From an uncultured Flavobacteriaceae bacterium (GTDB taxonomy: Bacteria; Bacteroidota; Bacteroidia; Flavobacteriales; Flavobacteriaceae): a stretch of 59,619 bases of DNA. The position numbers and the translations under genes were made by a program. Location of the stretch: positions 1-59,619 of the forward strand of contig CAJWAA010000015.1 of NCBI GenBank assembly GCA_913020295.1, read 5' to 3'. This document shows, one piece after another, positions 36,427-44,721 of the stretch (position 1 is its first letter; each line of letters opens with the position of its first letter). The notes under the pieces were generated by a model, which saw nothing but the letters and a program-made list of their open reading frames with translations, was not told where the DNA came from and searched no databases.

Positions 36427-37920
36427 TTAATCTAATTTGCTTAAAAAATTTTCTGCAGTTAATAAAAAACCCTCTTTTTTTTGAGTATTCATCTTATCAT
36501 AATTATTAACTAACATTCTCATTCGAGGGTTTTTTTCAAAAAATGACCTTCTCTTATCAATAAAATTCCAAAATAGTGAATCCCATATTTTTGTCCAATC
36601 ACCTTTTTCATAATCACTCATTTTGAGAATGTAACTACTTCCGCTTATGTATGGTTTTGTAGACATTAATCCTCCATCAGAAAACTGACTCATACCATAT
36701 ACATTCGGAACCATAACCCAATCATAGGAATCAATAAACAATTCCATAAACCACCTATAAACTTCGTCTGGATCAAACTCACAAAGAAGCATAAAATTGC
36801 CCATGATCATTAATCTTTCTATATGATGTGCATATCCGGTTTTTAATATTTTTTTTATTGTGCAATCTACAGGATACACTCCTGTTGAACCATCATAAAA
36901 AGACTTTGGAATTTTTCTTTTGAATTTCCAGAAATTATTTGTTCTTTCGAAACTACCTTTAACAAAATATACACCTCGTATAAATTCTCTCCAACCAATT
37001 AATTGTCTAATAAATCCTTCACAAGAATTTATGGGTATATTTTTTTCCTTATAAATTTCAATTACCTTATCTAGCACATAATTTATATCTAGTAAACCAG
37101 TGTTGATAAGAGGTGATATTACACTATGGTTTAAAAAACTTTCATTTCTTACTATGGAATCCTCGAATGGACCAAATTCACGAAATCTGTTATTCAAAAA
37201 ATCAGTTAACCATAATTTAGAAGACTTGTAATCTGTTGGATATTCAAAACTAGAGCGAATTAATCCGGGATTTTTCCCAAAATATTTTTCCACATAATCA
37301 ATAGATTCTTCCTTGATCTTTTTGTTTAACTTGATTTGAGATATTTTTGGGGCTTTTTTTTCTTTCGGATATTTTTCCCTGTTCATTATGTCGTACGTCC
37401 AATCTCCACCATCTGGATTTCCCTGTTTGTCTATGAGTATATTTAACTTTTTCCTCTGTGCCTTATAAAAAGTTGTTTGAAAAAATTTTTTTTTATCAGG
37501 TTTGAAAAAATTTGATAAATCATTCTTTGTTGTAATAAATGATTCATTTTCATGTAAAGTAAGTGAGATGTTTTTTTCTTTGCATATTTTTTTTAAACGT
37601 CTCTCTATAAGATAATCTTCAGGATCAATTAATTCAATTTTTTTAAATTTTTTCGATAAGAATTTTACAAGCTCAACAATGCTTGAAATTTTTCTATTTG
37701 AATCTATGTATGAAACCACAAATCCATTCGATTCAAGATATTCTTGATAGTTTTTCATAGACATTCGATGAAACAGTAATTTCTGTTTGTGGAATTTATA
37801 TTGTGAAAAATATAACTCTTCCTCGATAATAATTTTCAAATTTTTATTACGAGTCAAAATTGACTTTTCAAAAAGTTGATTGGGTAAAATTATGTCAGCA
37901 CAACTTATCATTTTGTCCAT
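36427..37920 (-). CDS. FeS-BCP/(6-4)-photolyase-like protein lacking cluster cysteines
   Basis: The 497-residue protein matches prokaryotic (6-4) photolyases of the FeS-BCP (PhrB) family: [14 protein letters not shown] near 363, [17 protein letters not shown] near 408 and the same length. In typical members three Cys of the [4Fe-4S] cluster follow in a C..CRY...C pattern at about 438, 441 and 454. Here the stretch reads [18 protein letters not shown] (434 on) with no Cys; only the fourth (VDCTIKK, about 353) remains. ATG at 37920 or at 37911 (ATGA overlap with the DASH gene stop) are both possible. The gene is very AT-rich. Confidence 0.85.
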   Translation of the reverse strand: MDKMISCADIILPNQLFEKSILTRNKNLKIIIEEELYFSQYKFHKQKLLFHRMSMKNYQEYLESNGFVVSYIDSNRKISSIVELVKFLSKKFKKIELIDPEDYLIERRLKKICKEKNISLTLHENESFITTKNDLSNFFKPDKKKFFQTTFYKAQRKKLNILIDKQGNPDGGDWTYDIMNREKYPKEKKAPKISQIKLNKKIKEESIDYVEKYFGKNPGLIRSSFEYPTDYKSSKLWLTDFLNNRFREFGPFEDSIVRNESFLNHSVISPLINTGLLDINYVLDKVIEIYKEKNIPINSCEGFIRQLIGWREFIRGVYFVKGSFERTNNFWKFKRKIPKSFYDGSTGVYPVDCTIKKILKTGYAHHIERLMIMGNFMLLCEFDPDEVYRWFMELFIDSYDWVMVPNVYGMSQFSDGGLMSTKPYISGSSYILKMSDYEKGDWTKIWDSLFWNFIDKRRSFFEKNPRMRMLVNNYDKMNTQKKEGFLLTAENFLSKLD

Positions 37921-39206
37921 AAATCAATAAATTTATTTTTGGGGTCATATCTTTTGGATTGCCATCTAACGTCAAATTTTCTGTCTCTAGGGTCATTTCC
38001 TACACCTGAAACATACATCCAGTTACCGTAATTACTGTGAACATCGTAATCTAACAATAGGGATTCAAAATAAGCAGCACCAATACGCCAATCTATTTTC
38101 ATTTCTTTAGCAAAATAACTGGCCACATTTTGTCGCCCGCGATTACTCATCCATCCTGTATGTTTGAGTTCAATCATATTAGCGTTTACAAAAGGTTCCG
38201 GGGTTAACCCATTGGCCCATTGTCGAAATCTTTCCATGTCTGAGCTCCAGCGATAATCTCTTTCTAAAATACCACCAATTTTGAAGATTTTATTTCTATG
38301 TTTCAAGGAAATGTATTTAAAATAATCCCTCCAGATCAATTCAAATATCAGCCAATAGGTTGATTGATTTTTTTGAATTTCATTTTCATAGCGTTTAATT
38401 TCCCAAAAGAGGTTTTTTGGCGATATGCTACCATTGGCTAACCATGGTGAGAATTTGGAGCTGTAATCAGTTCCCAAAAGTCCATTTCTGGTATTCTTGT
38501 AAATAGATAACTTTTTGCTTTTCCAAAAATAATGGTCCAATCTTTCTAATGCTGCCTTTGTTCCTCCCAAAAAAGGAAAAGCTGACCTTTTATCATTTTC
38601 AATTGGAGGAATCCCTAAATCGGCTAAAGTTGGAGATTTGTCATCAACATCAACACGATTGTGGGGAGGCAAGGCTTTTGGGCTGGGGAGTAATTGCCTG
38701 ACTTGAACTTCTTTTTCACAACGTTTTCTGAAAGCTCCAAATATCTCAGGTATTTGGGACCGGGAAAAAGGTAAATCACTAGGGTGAAAAAGAAATTGTT
38801 CGTAATGTCTTTTCCATGTTATGTTAGAATCAATTTTTTCTGATACGGCCTTTTCTTCTTTTCTTTCTTCTTCAGTCCATTCGTGTTGAAGATAAATTTC
38901 CTTCACCCTAAATTTTTTTATCCATTCTGGAAGTCCATGATCTGGCGTTTTTGTGTCTATGATCAAGGTAATATTCAAAGATTTCAGTGCTTGTTGTAAA
39001 GCTTGTACACTTTCAATGAGGAATTGGGCTCTAAACTGGTCTGTTTTTTTGAATCCCAAACTCAGGGTTTTATAATGATTTGGATTGAAAGTATAGTAGG
39101 CAACAACTTTGTGGCCACTTTCTACCGCTTTTTTTAGTCCTTGATGATCCAAAGTTCTCAGGTCATTTCTGTACCAAACTAATGCAGTGCCTAACTTCTC
39201 TGACAT
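37908..39206 (-). CDS. DASH family cryptochrome
   Basis: The 432-residue protein has the CRY-DASH pattern: [64 protein letters not shown] and [19 protein letters not shown] near the C terminus. DASH cryptochromes bind FAD and methenyl-THF, repair CPD lesions in single-stranded DNA and may signal. The gene overlaps the DUF2256 gene upstream (16 bases) and the FeS-BCP-like gene downstream. Confidence 0.93.
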   Translation of the reverse strand: MSEKLGTALVWYRNDLRTLDHQGLKKAVESGHKVVAYYTFNPNHYKTLSLGFKKTDQFRAQFLIESVQALQQALKSLNITLIIDTKTPDHGLPEWIKKFRVKEIYLQHEWTEEERKEEKAVSEKIDSNITWKRHYEQFLFHPSDLPFSRSQIPEIFGAFRKRCEKEVQVRQLLPSPKALPPHNRVDVDDKSPTLADLGIPPIENDKRSAFPFLGGTKAALERLDHYFWKSKKLSIYKNTRNGLLGTDYSSKFSPWLANGSISPKNLFWEIKRYENEIQKNQSTYWLIFELIWRDYFKYISLKHRNKIFKIGGILERDYRWSSDMERFRQWANGLTPEPFVNANMIELKHTGWMSNRGRQNVASYFAKEMKIDWRIGAAYFESLLLDYDVHSNYGNWMYVSGVGNDPRDRKFDVRWQSKRYDPKNKFIDLWTK

Positions 39207-39322
39207 TTTTTACTACAATATTTAACGTTTTCCCAATCTCGTTCCCATTTTTTTCTCCATTGAAAAGGTCGATTACATTTTAAGCAAACCTTGACGGGAA
39301 GATGCTTTTTTAAGCCTTTCAT
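39191..39322 (-). CDS. DUF2256 family small zinc-finger-like protein
   Basis: This 43-residue ORF, easily missed because of its size, reads with [19 protein letters not shown] and then YCSKKCQRS: two CxxC-type pairs as in DUF2256. The start overlaps the stop of the CPD photolyase gene by one base (TAATG), and its end overlaps the DASH gene by 16 bases, so it lies in a tightly coupled operon. DUF2256 proteins are regularly found beside photolyase/cryptochrome genes. Function is unknown; the Cys pairs suggest metal binding. Confidence 0.9.
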   Translation of the reverse strand: MKGLKKHLPVKVCLKCNRPFQWRKKWERDWENVKYCSKKCQRS

Positions 39323-40623
39323 TAAGGGGTAAGGGCAGTTTTATATTCCTGCAAGCATCTCTCTCGGGCCATTTTGTGTTCTACCATCGGTTCAGGGTAG
39401 GTAGATTCGTCTAGATCCTTTACCCATTTTTTAATGTAGTTCAGATTTTTATCAAATTTTTTGACTTGTTCGTGGGGATTAAAGATTCTAAAATAAGGAG
39501 CAGCATCTACACCACATCCAGCAACCCATTGCCAATTTCCTATATTGCTTGATTTTTCATAATCAAAAAGCTTGTTCGCAAAATAAGCTTCTCCCCATCG
39601 CCAATCGATCAGTAGGTGTTTACACAAAAAACTAGAGACTAACATCCTTACTCTGTTGTGCATAAAACCAGTTTGATTGAGTTCTCTCATACCTGCATCA
39701 ACTAAAGGGTAACCCGTCCTTCCATGGCACCATTTTTCAAATTCTTCTTCATCATTGCGGTATTTAATACGATCATATTGCTTTTTAAAACATTGATTTT
39801 CTGTGTAGGGAAAATGCCAAAGAATTTGCATGAAGAATTCTCTCCATATCAATTCCTTCAAAAAGGTTGGGTTTTCTCTTTCCGCACTTTTTTCGACCAA
39901 TTTCCTGATGCTTTGTGTTCCAAAACGTAAGTGTACCCCTAAACGAGAGGTATTGTCTGTAGATGGAAAATTTCGTGTTGATTCGTATTGGTCGATCAAA
40001 TCATCATCAAATTTGAATTCTTTTGGTACTATTTTTGAAATTTCAAACCCCATTTCTTTAAGGGTAATCTGAGGTAGAAACTTTTCATTATAGAGGTTGG
40101 ACAAAAGGTCTTCTGATGGATAGTTTTGGATTTCTTCTTGATCGAATTTGATCCTCCATTTTTTTGAGTAGGGTGTGTAAACTACATAGGGTTTTCCATC
40201 GTCCTTGACAACTTCATTTTTTTCATAAATAACTTGGTCTTTATAGGTATAAAAGCCGATGCCTTCTTTTTTTAGAAGGTTTCTTATTTCTTCATCACGA
40301 CTTTTTCCATAGCTTTCATAGTCATGATTAGCAATTACTTTCTCAATCGGAAATTCTTGAATGATATGTTTAAAAACAGCCTTGGGATTGCCCCGATAAA
40401 TTCCTATCCTGCATCTGTTCCCCTTCATAGCGTTATTGATGCCACCCAAGGCGTTTTGAATAAATGTTAGTCTGTGATCATCCTTTTGTAAATTGTTTGT
40501 AATATTCGTATCATATATAAAAATGGGGATAACCCTATTAGTGCCCTTGAGAGCTTCGTAAAGTCCTTTATTATCATGCAATCTCAGATCTCTTCGAAAC
40601 CAAAAAAGCGTTAATTTTCCCAT
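39322..40623 (-). CDS. phrB: Deoxyribodipyrimidine photolyase, CPD class I
   Basis: The 433-residue protein has [20 protein letters not shown] at the N terminus, the FAD domain with [52 protein letters not shown] and [20 protein letters not shown], the class I CPD photolyase signature with the Trp electron chain. It splits cyclobutane pyrimidine dimers using blue/near-UV light. It lies 5 bases after the SDR gene on the same strand. Confidence 0.94.
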   Translation of the reverse strand: MGKLTLFWFRRDLRLHDNKGLYEALKGTNRVIPIFIYDTNITNNLQKDDHRLTFIQNALGGINNAMKGNRCRIGIYRGNPKAVFKHIIQEFPIEKVIANHDYESYGKSRDEEIRNLLKKEGIGFYTYKDQVIYEKNEVVKDDGKPYVVYTPYSKKWRIKFDQEEIQNYPSEDLLSNLYNEKFLPQITLKEMGFEISKIVPKEFKFDDDLIDQYESTRNFPSTDNTSRLGVHLRFGTQSIRKLVEKSAERENPTFLKELIWREFFMQILWHFPYTENQCFKKQYDRIKYRNDEEEFEKWCHGRTGYPLVDAGMRELNQTGFMHNRVRMLVSSFLCKHLLIDWRWGEAYFANKLFDYEKSSNIGNWQWVAGCGVDAAPYFRIFNPHEQVKKFDKNLNYIKKWVKDLDESTYPEPMVEHKMARERCLQEYKTALTP

Positions 40624-40628
40624 AATAA

Positions 40629-41327
40629 TTAACTTTTAATACTCCCTATACCACCGTCAACGGTTAAAGTTTGAGCAGTAACCCAACTACTCTTATTGCT
40701 TAATAAAAACTCAGTTATTTGAGCGATTTCTTCAGGGCTTCCTACCCTTTGAAGTGGATGCCTAGCCGCAGCATTGCTTTTTTTTGTGTCGTTATTAAGA
40801 AACTTTTCAGCCAAAGGAGTATCTATTAGTGAAGGGGCGATGACATTAAAACGGATTTTGGGGGCCAGTTCTGCCGCTAAGCTACGTGATAAACCCTCTA
40901 AGGCTCCTTTAGCCGTTGCAACAGAGGCATGAAAAGGCATTCCGGTTTGAACGGCTACTGTGCTGAAAAATACTACACTGGCACATGTTTCACAGTTATT
41001 TAGACGGCCAAGAACGGATTGCAGGGTTTTCACGGCTCCCATCACATTGATCGAAAAATCTTTGAAAAAAACTTCTGGTTTTAGACCCTTAAATGGTCTG
41101 AGGTTAATAGTGCCAGGACAATAAACTAGTCCATCAAGGGTTTCTGGTAGTCTAGAAATCTCTAATTCGTCGGTCTCTACATCATATGGAATGTATGTAA
41201 CGGGTAAGCCATTTAATCCTTCGTTGGATCGATTGGCCACAAAAAGATTATTTTTATAATGAATTTGTTTAACCAATGCCAATCCAATTCCTGAGCTTCC
41301 TCCTACAATAAGTATATTTTTTTTCAT
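40629..41327 (-). CDS. SDR family oxidoreductase
   Basis: The 232-residue short-chain dehydrogenase starts at MKKNILIVGGSSGIG with the NAD(P) motif GGSSGIG. Family markers follow: LVYCPGTINL (in place of NNAG), a Ser in VVFFSTVAV, and a catalytic-site motif ending in AKGALEGLSRSLA where the usual YxxxK Tyr is replaced (SVATAKGAL). The C terminus has QTLTVDGG. The missing Tyr makes normal SDR catalysis doubtful. The ATG at 41327 is one base after the SRPBCC stop. SDR and SRPBCC genes commonly accompany photolyase genes. Confidence 0.85.
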   Translation of the reverse strand: MKKNILIVGGSSGIGLALVKQIHYKNNLFVANRSNEGLNGLPVTYIPYDVETDELEISRLPETLDGLVYCPGTINLRPFKGLKPEVFFKDFSINVMGAVKTLQSVLGRLNNCETCASVVFFSTVAVQTGMPFHASVATAKGALEGLSRSLAAELAPKIRFNVIAPSLIDTPLAEKFLNNDTKKSNAAARHPLQRVGSPEEIAQITEFLLSNKSSWVTAQTLTVDGGIGSIKS

Positions 41328-41328
41328 T

Positions 41329-41796
41329 TTAGCTTTTGTATTCTCCAAACAATTCTGATAATTTTTTTTTACGGTATTCGAATATCTCTTTTAGTTTAGG
41401 TTTAACGATTATGGGGTGTGCCATTTGTCCCAAAATTCCGAAAGGTATTTTGTAGTCGATAATATCTTCCATTTCAATTCCATTTTTTATTGGTCTTATA
41501 AAATGCTTATGATGCCATAAAGCATATGGACCGAATCTTTGCTCATCAACAAAATATTCCCCTTCTTTGACATGTGTGATTTCCGTGATCCATTGGGTGG
41601 GTATTCCAATTACAGGGGTTACGATATACTTAATTATCTGCCCCGGATACATCATTTTTTCGTCTCCACCTAATATTTCGAATCTCATATAATCAGGGGT
41701 GATGGTTTTTAGATTTTTTGGATCACTGAGAAACTTCCAGGCTTGCTCCATACTAATGGGCAAATTTTGAATTTTATGTAGACGATATATTTTCAT
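41329..41796 (-). CDS. SRPBCC family protein of the photolyase operon
   Basis: The 155-residue soluble protein has the START/SRPBCC pattern: YRLHKIQNLPISMEQAWKF, LKTITPDYMRFEILG, FVDEQRFGPYALWHHKHFI and DIIDYKIPFG. It is the first gene of the minus-strand light operon. The fold holds hydrophobic ligands; none is known for this group. Repeated association with photolyases suggests a role in chromophore or pigment handling, which is inference. Confidence 0.85.
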   Translation of the reverse strand: MKIYRLHKIQNLPISMEQAWKFLSDPKNLKTITPDYMRFEILGGDEKMMYPGQIIKYIVTPVIGIPTQWITEITHVKEGEYFVDEQRFGPYALWHHKHFIRPIKNGIEMEDIIDYKIPFGILGQMAHPIIVKPKLKEIFEYRKKKLSELFGEYKS

Positions 41797-41808
41797 TTTA
41801 AAACATTA

Positions 41809-41816
41809 CAAATATA
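41809..41816 (-). promoter_or_regulatory. -7 box of the photolyase operon
   Basis: The minus strand reads TATATTTG (TAnnTTTG) 13 bases before the SRPBCC start, giving a very short leader. No -33 TTTG lies at the usual spacing, which would fit an activator-dependent promoter. Confidence 0.45.
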
Positions 41817-41874
41817 CAAATTGTTTAAGTGTTTTATGAAATTATTAAACAAAATATAAACATTTTAATAAGAA

Positions 41875-41904
41875 TTTGTTTTTGCGGATGGTTTTTTATA
41901 TTTG
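41875..41904 (+). promoter_or_regulatory. Promoter of the DUF2911 gene
   Basis: TTTG (41875-41878) is separated by 18 bases from TATATTTG (41897-41904), a good Bacteroidota -33/-7 pair, 13 bases before the start codon. Confidence 0.65.
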
Positions 41905-41917
41905 AAAAAAAGATATT

Positions 41918-42763
41918 ATGAAAATTATTAATTGCTTTCTCCTTTTCAACTTTATTGTTGCAGGTGTTTATGCTCAGGTAATTACTCCTCCAATGAGTCC
42001 CAGAGGAAAAATTACCCAACAAGTTGGATTGACCGAAGTTGATGTTGACTACTCTCGTCCTTCTGCTCGAGGTAGAAATATTATTGGAGGTTTGGTTAGA
42101 TTTGGGGAGATGTGGAGAACAGGTGCAAATAAGAACACAATTGTGTCTTTTTCCGATCCTGTCATGATTATGGGAATACCTTTAGCAGCAGGAAAATATG
42201 CCTTATACACTCGCCCTGATGCGAGACAGTGGGAAATTTATTTTTACAAAAAATATGATATAAACGGTATCCCAAAAAATTGGAAAGAGGATCAGGTAGC
42301 ACTCCACATTTCGGTTCCCAGCAATTATTTCGATCCTATGGTAGAGACTTTCACTATTTCCTTATCCAACTTAACTCGTAATGGTGCTAATCTGAACTTG
42401 ATTTGGGAACATACTTTAGTAGCTATTCCTTTTGAAGTTCCGACCCAAACCAAAGCATTGGAAAGTATAGATAAAACACTTTCAGCAACCCCTATATCGA
42501 GTGATTACTATCAAGCAGCTGTATACTATCTGCAGGAAAACAAAGACTTGTTAAAAGCTCAAAAGTGGATGGAAAAAGCATTGGACATGCGAGAAAAACC
42601 TGCATATTGGATGTACCGCCAGTATGCACTGATCCTGGCAGAGCGTAATGATAAAAAAGCTGCTCTAAAAGCAGTAAAAAAATCTCTAGAGTTGGCTGAA
42701 GAAGCTGGGAACAAAGACTATATCATTATGAATAATGTATCTATTGCTGAGTGGAGTAAATAA
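41918..42763 (+). CDS. DUF2911 domain protein with C-terminal TPR-like region, exported
   Basis: The 281-residue protein has a signal peptide (about 1-19), then a DUF2911 domain (about 25-180) with VDVDYSRPSARGRNIIGGL, WRTGANKNT and GKYALYTRP. The C-terminal part (about 190-281) is helical with repeat-like features (ALESIDK, AQKWMEKALDM, ALKAVKKSLELAEEAG) resembling tetratricopeptide repeats. A second, shorter DUF2911 protein is at 54990-55520. Function is unknown. Confidence 0.85.
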   Translation: MKIINCFLLFNFIVAGVYAQVITPPMSPRGKITQQVGLTEVDVDYSRPSARGRNIIGGLVRFGEMWRTGANKNTIVSFSDPVMIMGIPLAAGKYALYTRPDARQWEIYFYKKYDINGIPKNWKEDQVALHISVPSNYFDPMVETFTISLSNLTRNGANLNLIWEHTLVAIPFEVPTQTKALESIDKTLSATPISSDYYQAAVYYLQENKDLLKAQKWMEKALDMREKPAYWMYRQYALILAERNDKKAALKAVKKSLELAEEAGNKDYIIMNNVSIAEWSK

Positions 42764-42967
42764 CTAATACTTTTAAATGAAGGAAATTAGATCCTCAAGT
42801 TGTGGGGTTTATTATTCAATAATTTTGATTTAAGCGCAAAGTGTTAAAAGATAAAACTAAGTTTAATAAATTGTTTTCTAAATCATTATTGGGTTTAAGT
42901 ATTTTAAACTCAAAATCGTTCATGAGTATATTGAACTCGATATAGGACCTCTAGTAAAAAAAAAAAT

Positions 42968-44626
42968 CTATTTTTTACCAATGAATTGTATTATGAAAGC
43001 CACACTAACAGTAATTATAGCTCCAATTACGTTTAGCCAGAGAAAGCTTACCCATTGTTGACTATAGATTACTAAAATGAGAATTTCTGATAAGAGGGCA
43101 CCATAAAATGCTGCTTTAGCCCTAATGGTTTTCATAAATATAGCAAGCAAGAAAACACCTAGAATAGTACCGTAAAAGAGGGATCCTATAATGTTGACTA
43201 GCTGGATCAGATTTTCAAAGAGATTCCCTACCAGGGCAAATACAATGGCAATGAGACCCCAAAGCAGGGTAAATCCTTTTCCTGCCCAAACGTAATGTTT
43301 ATCCTCCTGAGTGTTTTGAAAACGTTTGTATAAGTCAACTACTGTTGTAGCTGATAACGCATTGATCTCAGAGGCAGCAGAGCTCATAGCAGCCGATAGA
43401 ATCACTGCAAGAAGCAGTCCGATTAGGCCTTTTGGCAAGTAGTTAAGAATAAAATAGATGAAGACATAGTCTTTGTCATTGGATTCGACTTGGGGGTGGT
43501 TGGCTTCTATGATTTTTCTCGCCTCGATGCGGTTTTTTTGGGCTTGTTTTTCCAGTTGGATGTACTTGGCTTGGGAGTCTGTATTGGAGAAAAAATCTTC
43601 TTTTTGGAGTTGTCTTTGTTTTTCTTTGAAAATGATGTCGTTGGCAATTTCAAGAGCTTCAAATTTTTCACCCCCCTCTGTAACTCTAATTTTTTTTGAG
43701 GCATAGGGATTGAAATGTAGGGGAGCTTTTTCAAATTGGAAAAAGACAAAAACCATAACTCCTGTTAACAAAATAAAAAATTGCATGGGGATTTTTAAAA
43801 ATCCATTCATGATCAATCCTCTTTGACTTTCGGCAAGAGATTTACCGGAAAGGTATCGTTGTACTTGACTTTGATCTGTACCAAAATATGACAGAGCTAA
43901 AAACAGTCCTCCTGTGACCCCACTCCAAAATGTATAACGATTATTGGGATCCATACTAAAGTCGAGTATATTCATTTTGTCATTCAAGCCCGCCAATTGA
44001 AGGGCATTGGAGAAGGAAAGTTTCTCAGGTAAGCCTTTTACTATAAAAACGAAGGCGGCAATCATACCCGAAAAGATTATGAACATCTGTTGTTTTTGGG
44101 TGACATTTACGGCCTGTGTCCCTCCAAACATAGTGTAGAACACTACTAATAAGCCTATGACAACCACCAGTAGTTTAAGATTCCAGCCCAATACTACACT
44201 TAAAATGATGGCTGGAGCATAGATAGTGATCCCGGCAGCCAGACCCCTTTGAATGAGGAACAAAATGGCGGTCAGGGTTCTCGTTTTGAGATCAAAACGT
44301 TTTTCCAAAAACTCGTATGCTGTGTAGACTTTTAGTTTGTGATAGACGGGTAAAAAAAACAAACAGATTATGATCATAGCAAAAGGCAATCCGAGGTAAA
44401 ATTGCAAAAATCCCATCCCATCATTAAAAGCTTGTCCTGGCGTAGATAGAAATGTAATTGCACTAGCTTGTGTAGCCATTACAGAAAGTCCTACAGTGAA
44501 CCATGATGCCTGATTCCCTCCTCTGATGTAGTCTTTTATGTTTTTGTGAGAGTTGTTTTTCCAAACCCCATAAACAACTATGAAAAGTAAGCTAAAGGAC
44601 AATACCGCCCAGTCAATTAGTTCCAT
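42968..44626 (-). CDS. Sodium:solute symporter (SSS family)
   Basis: The 552-residue permease has about 13 membrane segments. The N-terminal DYIRGGNQASWFTVGLSVMA and TFLSTPG, and YFGTDQSQVQRYLSGKS near 255 are typical of Bacteroidota SSS transporters for sugars or sialic acid-like compounds. A charged cytoplasmic insert of about 90 residues (about 300-395) is rich in Glu/Lys. Its ATG overlaps the stop of a 31-residue ORF by one base. Substrate is unknown; linkage to a PIG-L deacetylase hints at an amino sugar or sugar conjugate. Confidence 0.9.
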   Translation of the reverse strand: MELIDWAVLSFSLLFIVVYGVWKNNSHKNIKDYIRGGNQASWFTVGLSVMATQASAITFLSTPGQAFNDGMGFLQFYLGLPFAMIIICLFFLPVYHKLKVYTAYEFLEKRFDLKTRTLTAILFLIQRGLAAGITIYAPAIILSVVLGWNLKLLVVVIGLLVVFYTMFGGTQAVNVTQKQQMFIIFSGMIAAFVFIVKGLPEKLSFSNALQLAGLNDKMNILDFSMDPNNRYTFWSGVTGGLFLALSYFGTDQSQVQRYLSGKSLAESQRGLIMNGFLKIPMQFFILLTGVMVFVFFQFEKAPLHFNPYASKKIRVTEGGEKFEALEIANDIIFKEKQRQLQKEDFFSNTDSQAKYIQLEKQAQKNRIEARKIIEANHPQVESNDKDYVFIYFILNYLPKGLIGLLLAVILSAAMSSAASEINALSATTVVDLYKRFQNTQEDKHYVWAGKGFTLLWGLIAIVFALVGNLFENLIQLVNIIGSLFYGTILGVFLLAIFMKTIRAKAAFYGALLSEILILVIYSQQWVSFLWLNVIGAIITVSVAFIIQFIGKK

Positions 44627-44721
44627 TAACTAAAATTTTTCATGAAGTAATAGCAAAAACCCCAAAAAAACAATTGAGTTAAAAGCAGTAACCAATAGAT
44701 TTTAGGAGGATCTTTTTTCAC
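44626..44721 (-). CDS. 31-residue single-span membrane protein, coupled to PIG-L and symporter genes
   Basis: This ORF starts with GTG at 44721, inside the PIG-L stop (GTGA overlap), and its TAA shares one base with the symporter ATG (TAATG). It encodes 31 residues: a basic, Pro-containing head (MKKDPPK), one hydrophobic span IYWLLLLTQLFFWGFCYYF and a short basic tail (MKNFS). Charge pattern puts the head in the cytoplasm. I know no family for it. The exact fit between two genes on both sides supports translation. It may be a small subunit of the symporter, as DUF4212 is for the other SSS transporter here. Confidence 0.65.
   Translation of the reverse strand: MKKDPPKIYWLLLLTQLFFWGFCYYFMKNFS

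Noticed and set aside
43473-43749. Three overlapping ORFs on both strands
   Set aside because: Shadows of the charged loop of the SSS symporter; composition there opens other frames.
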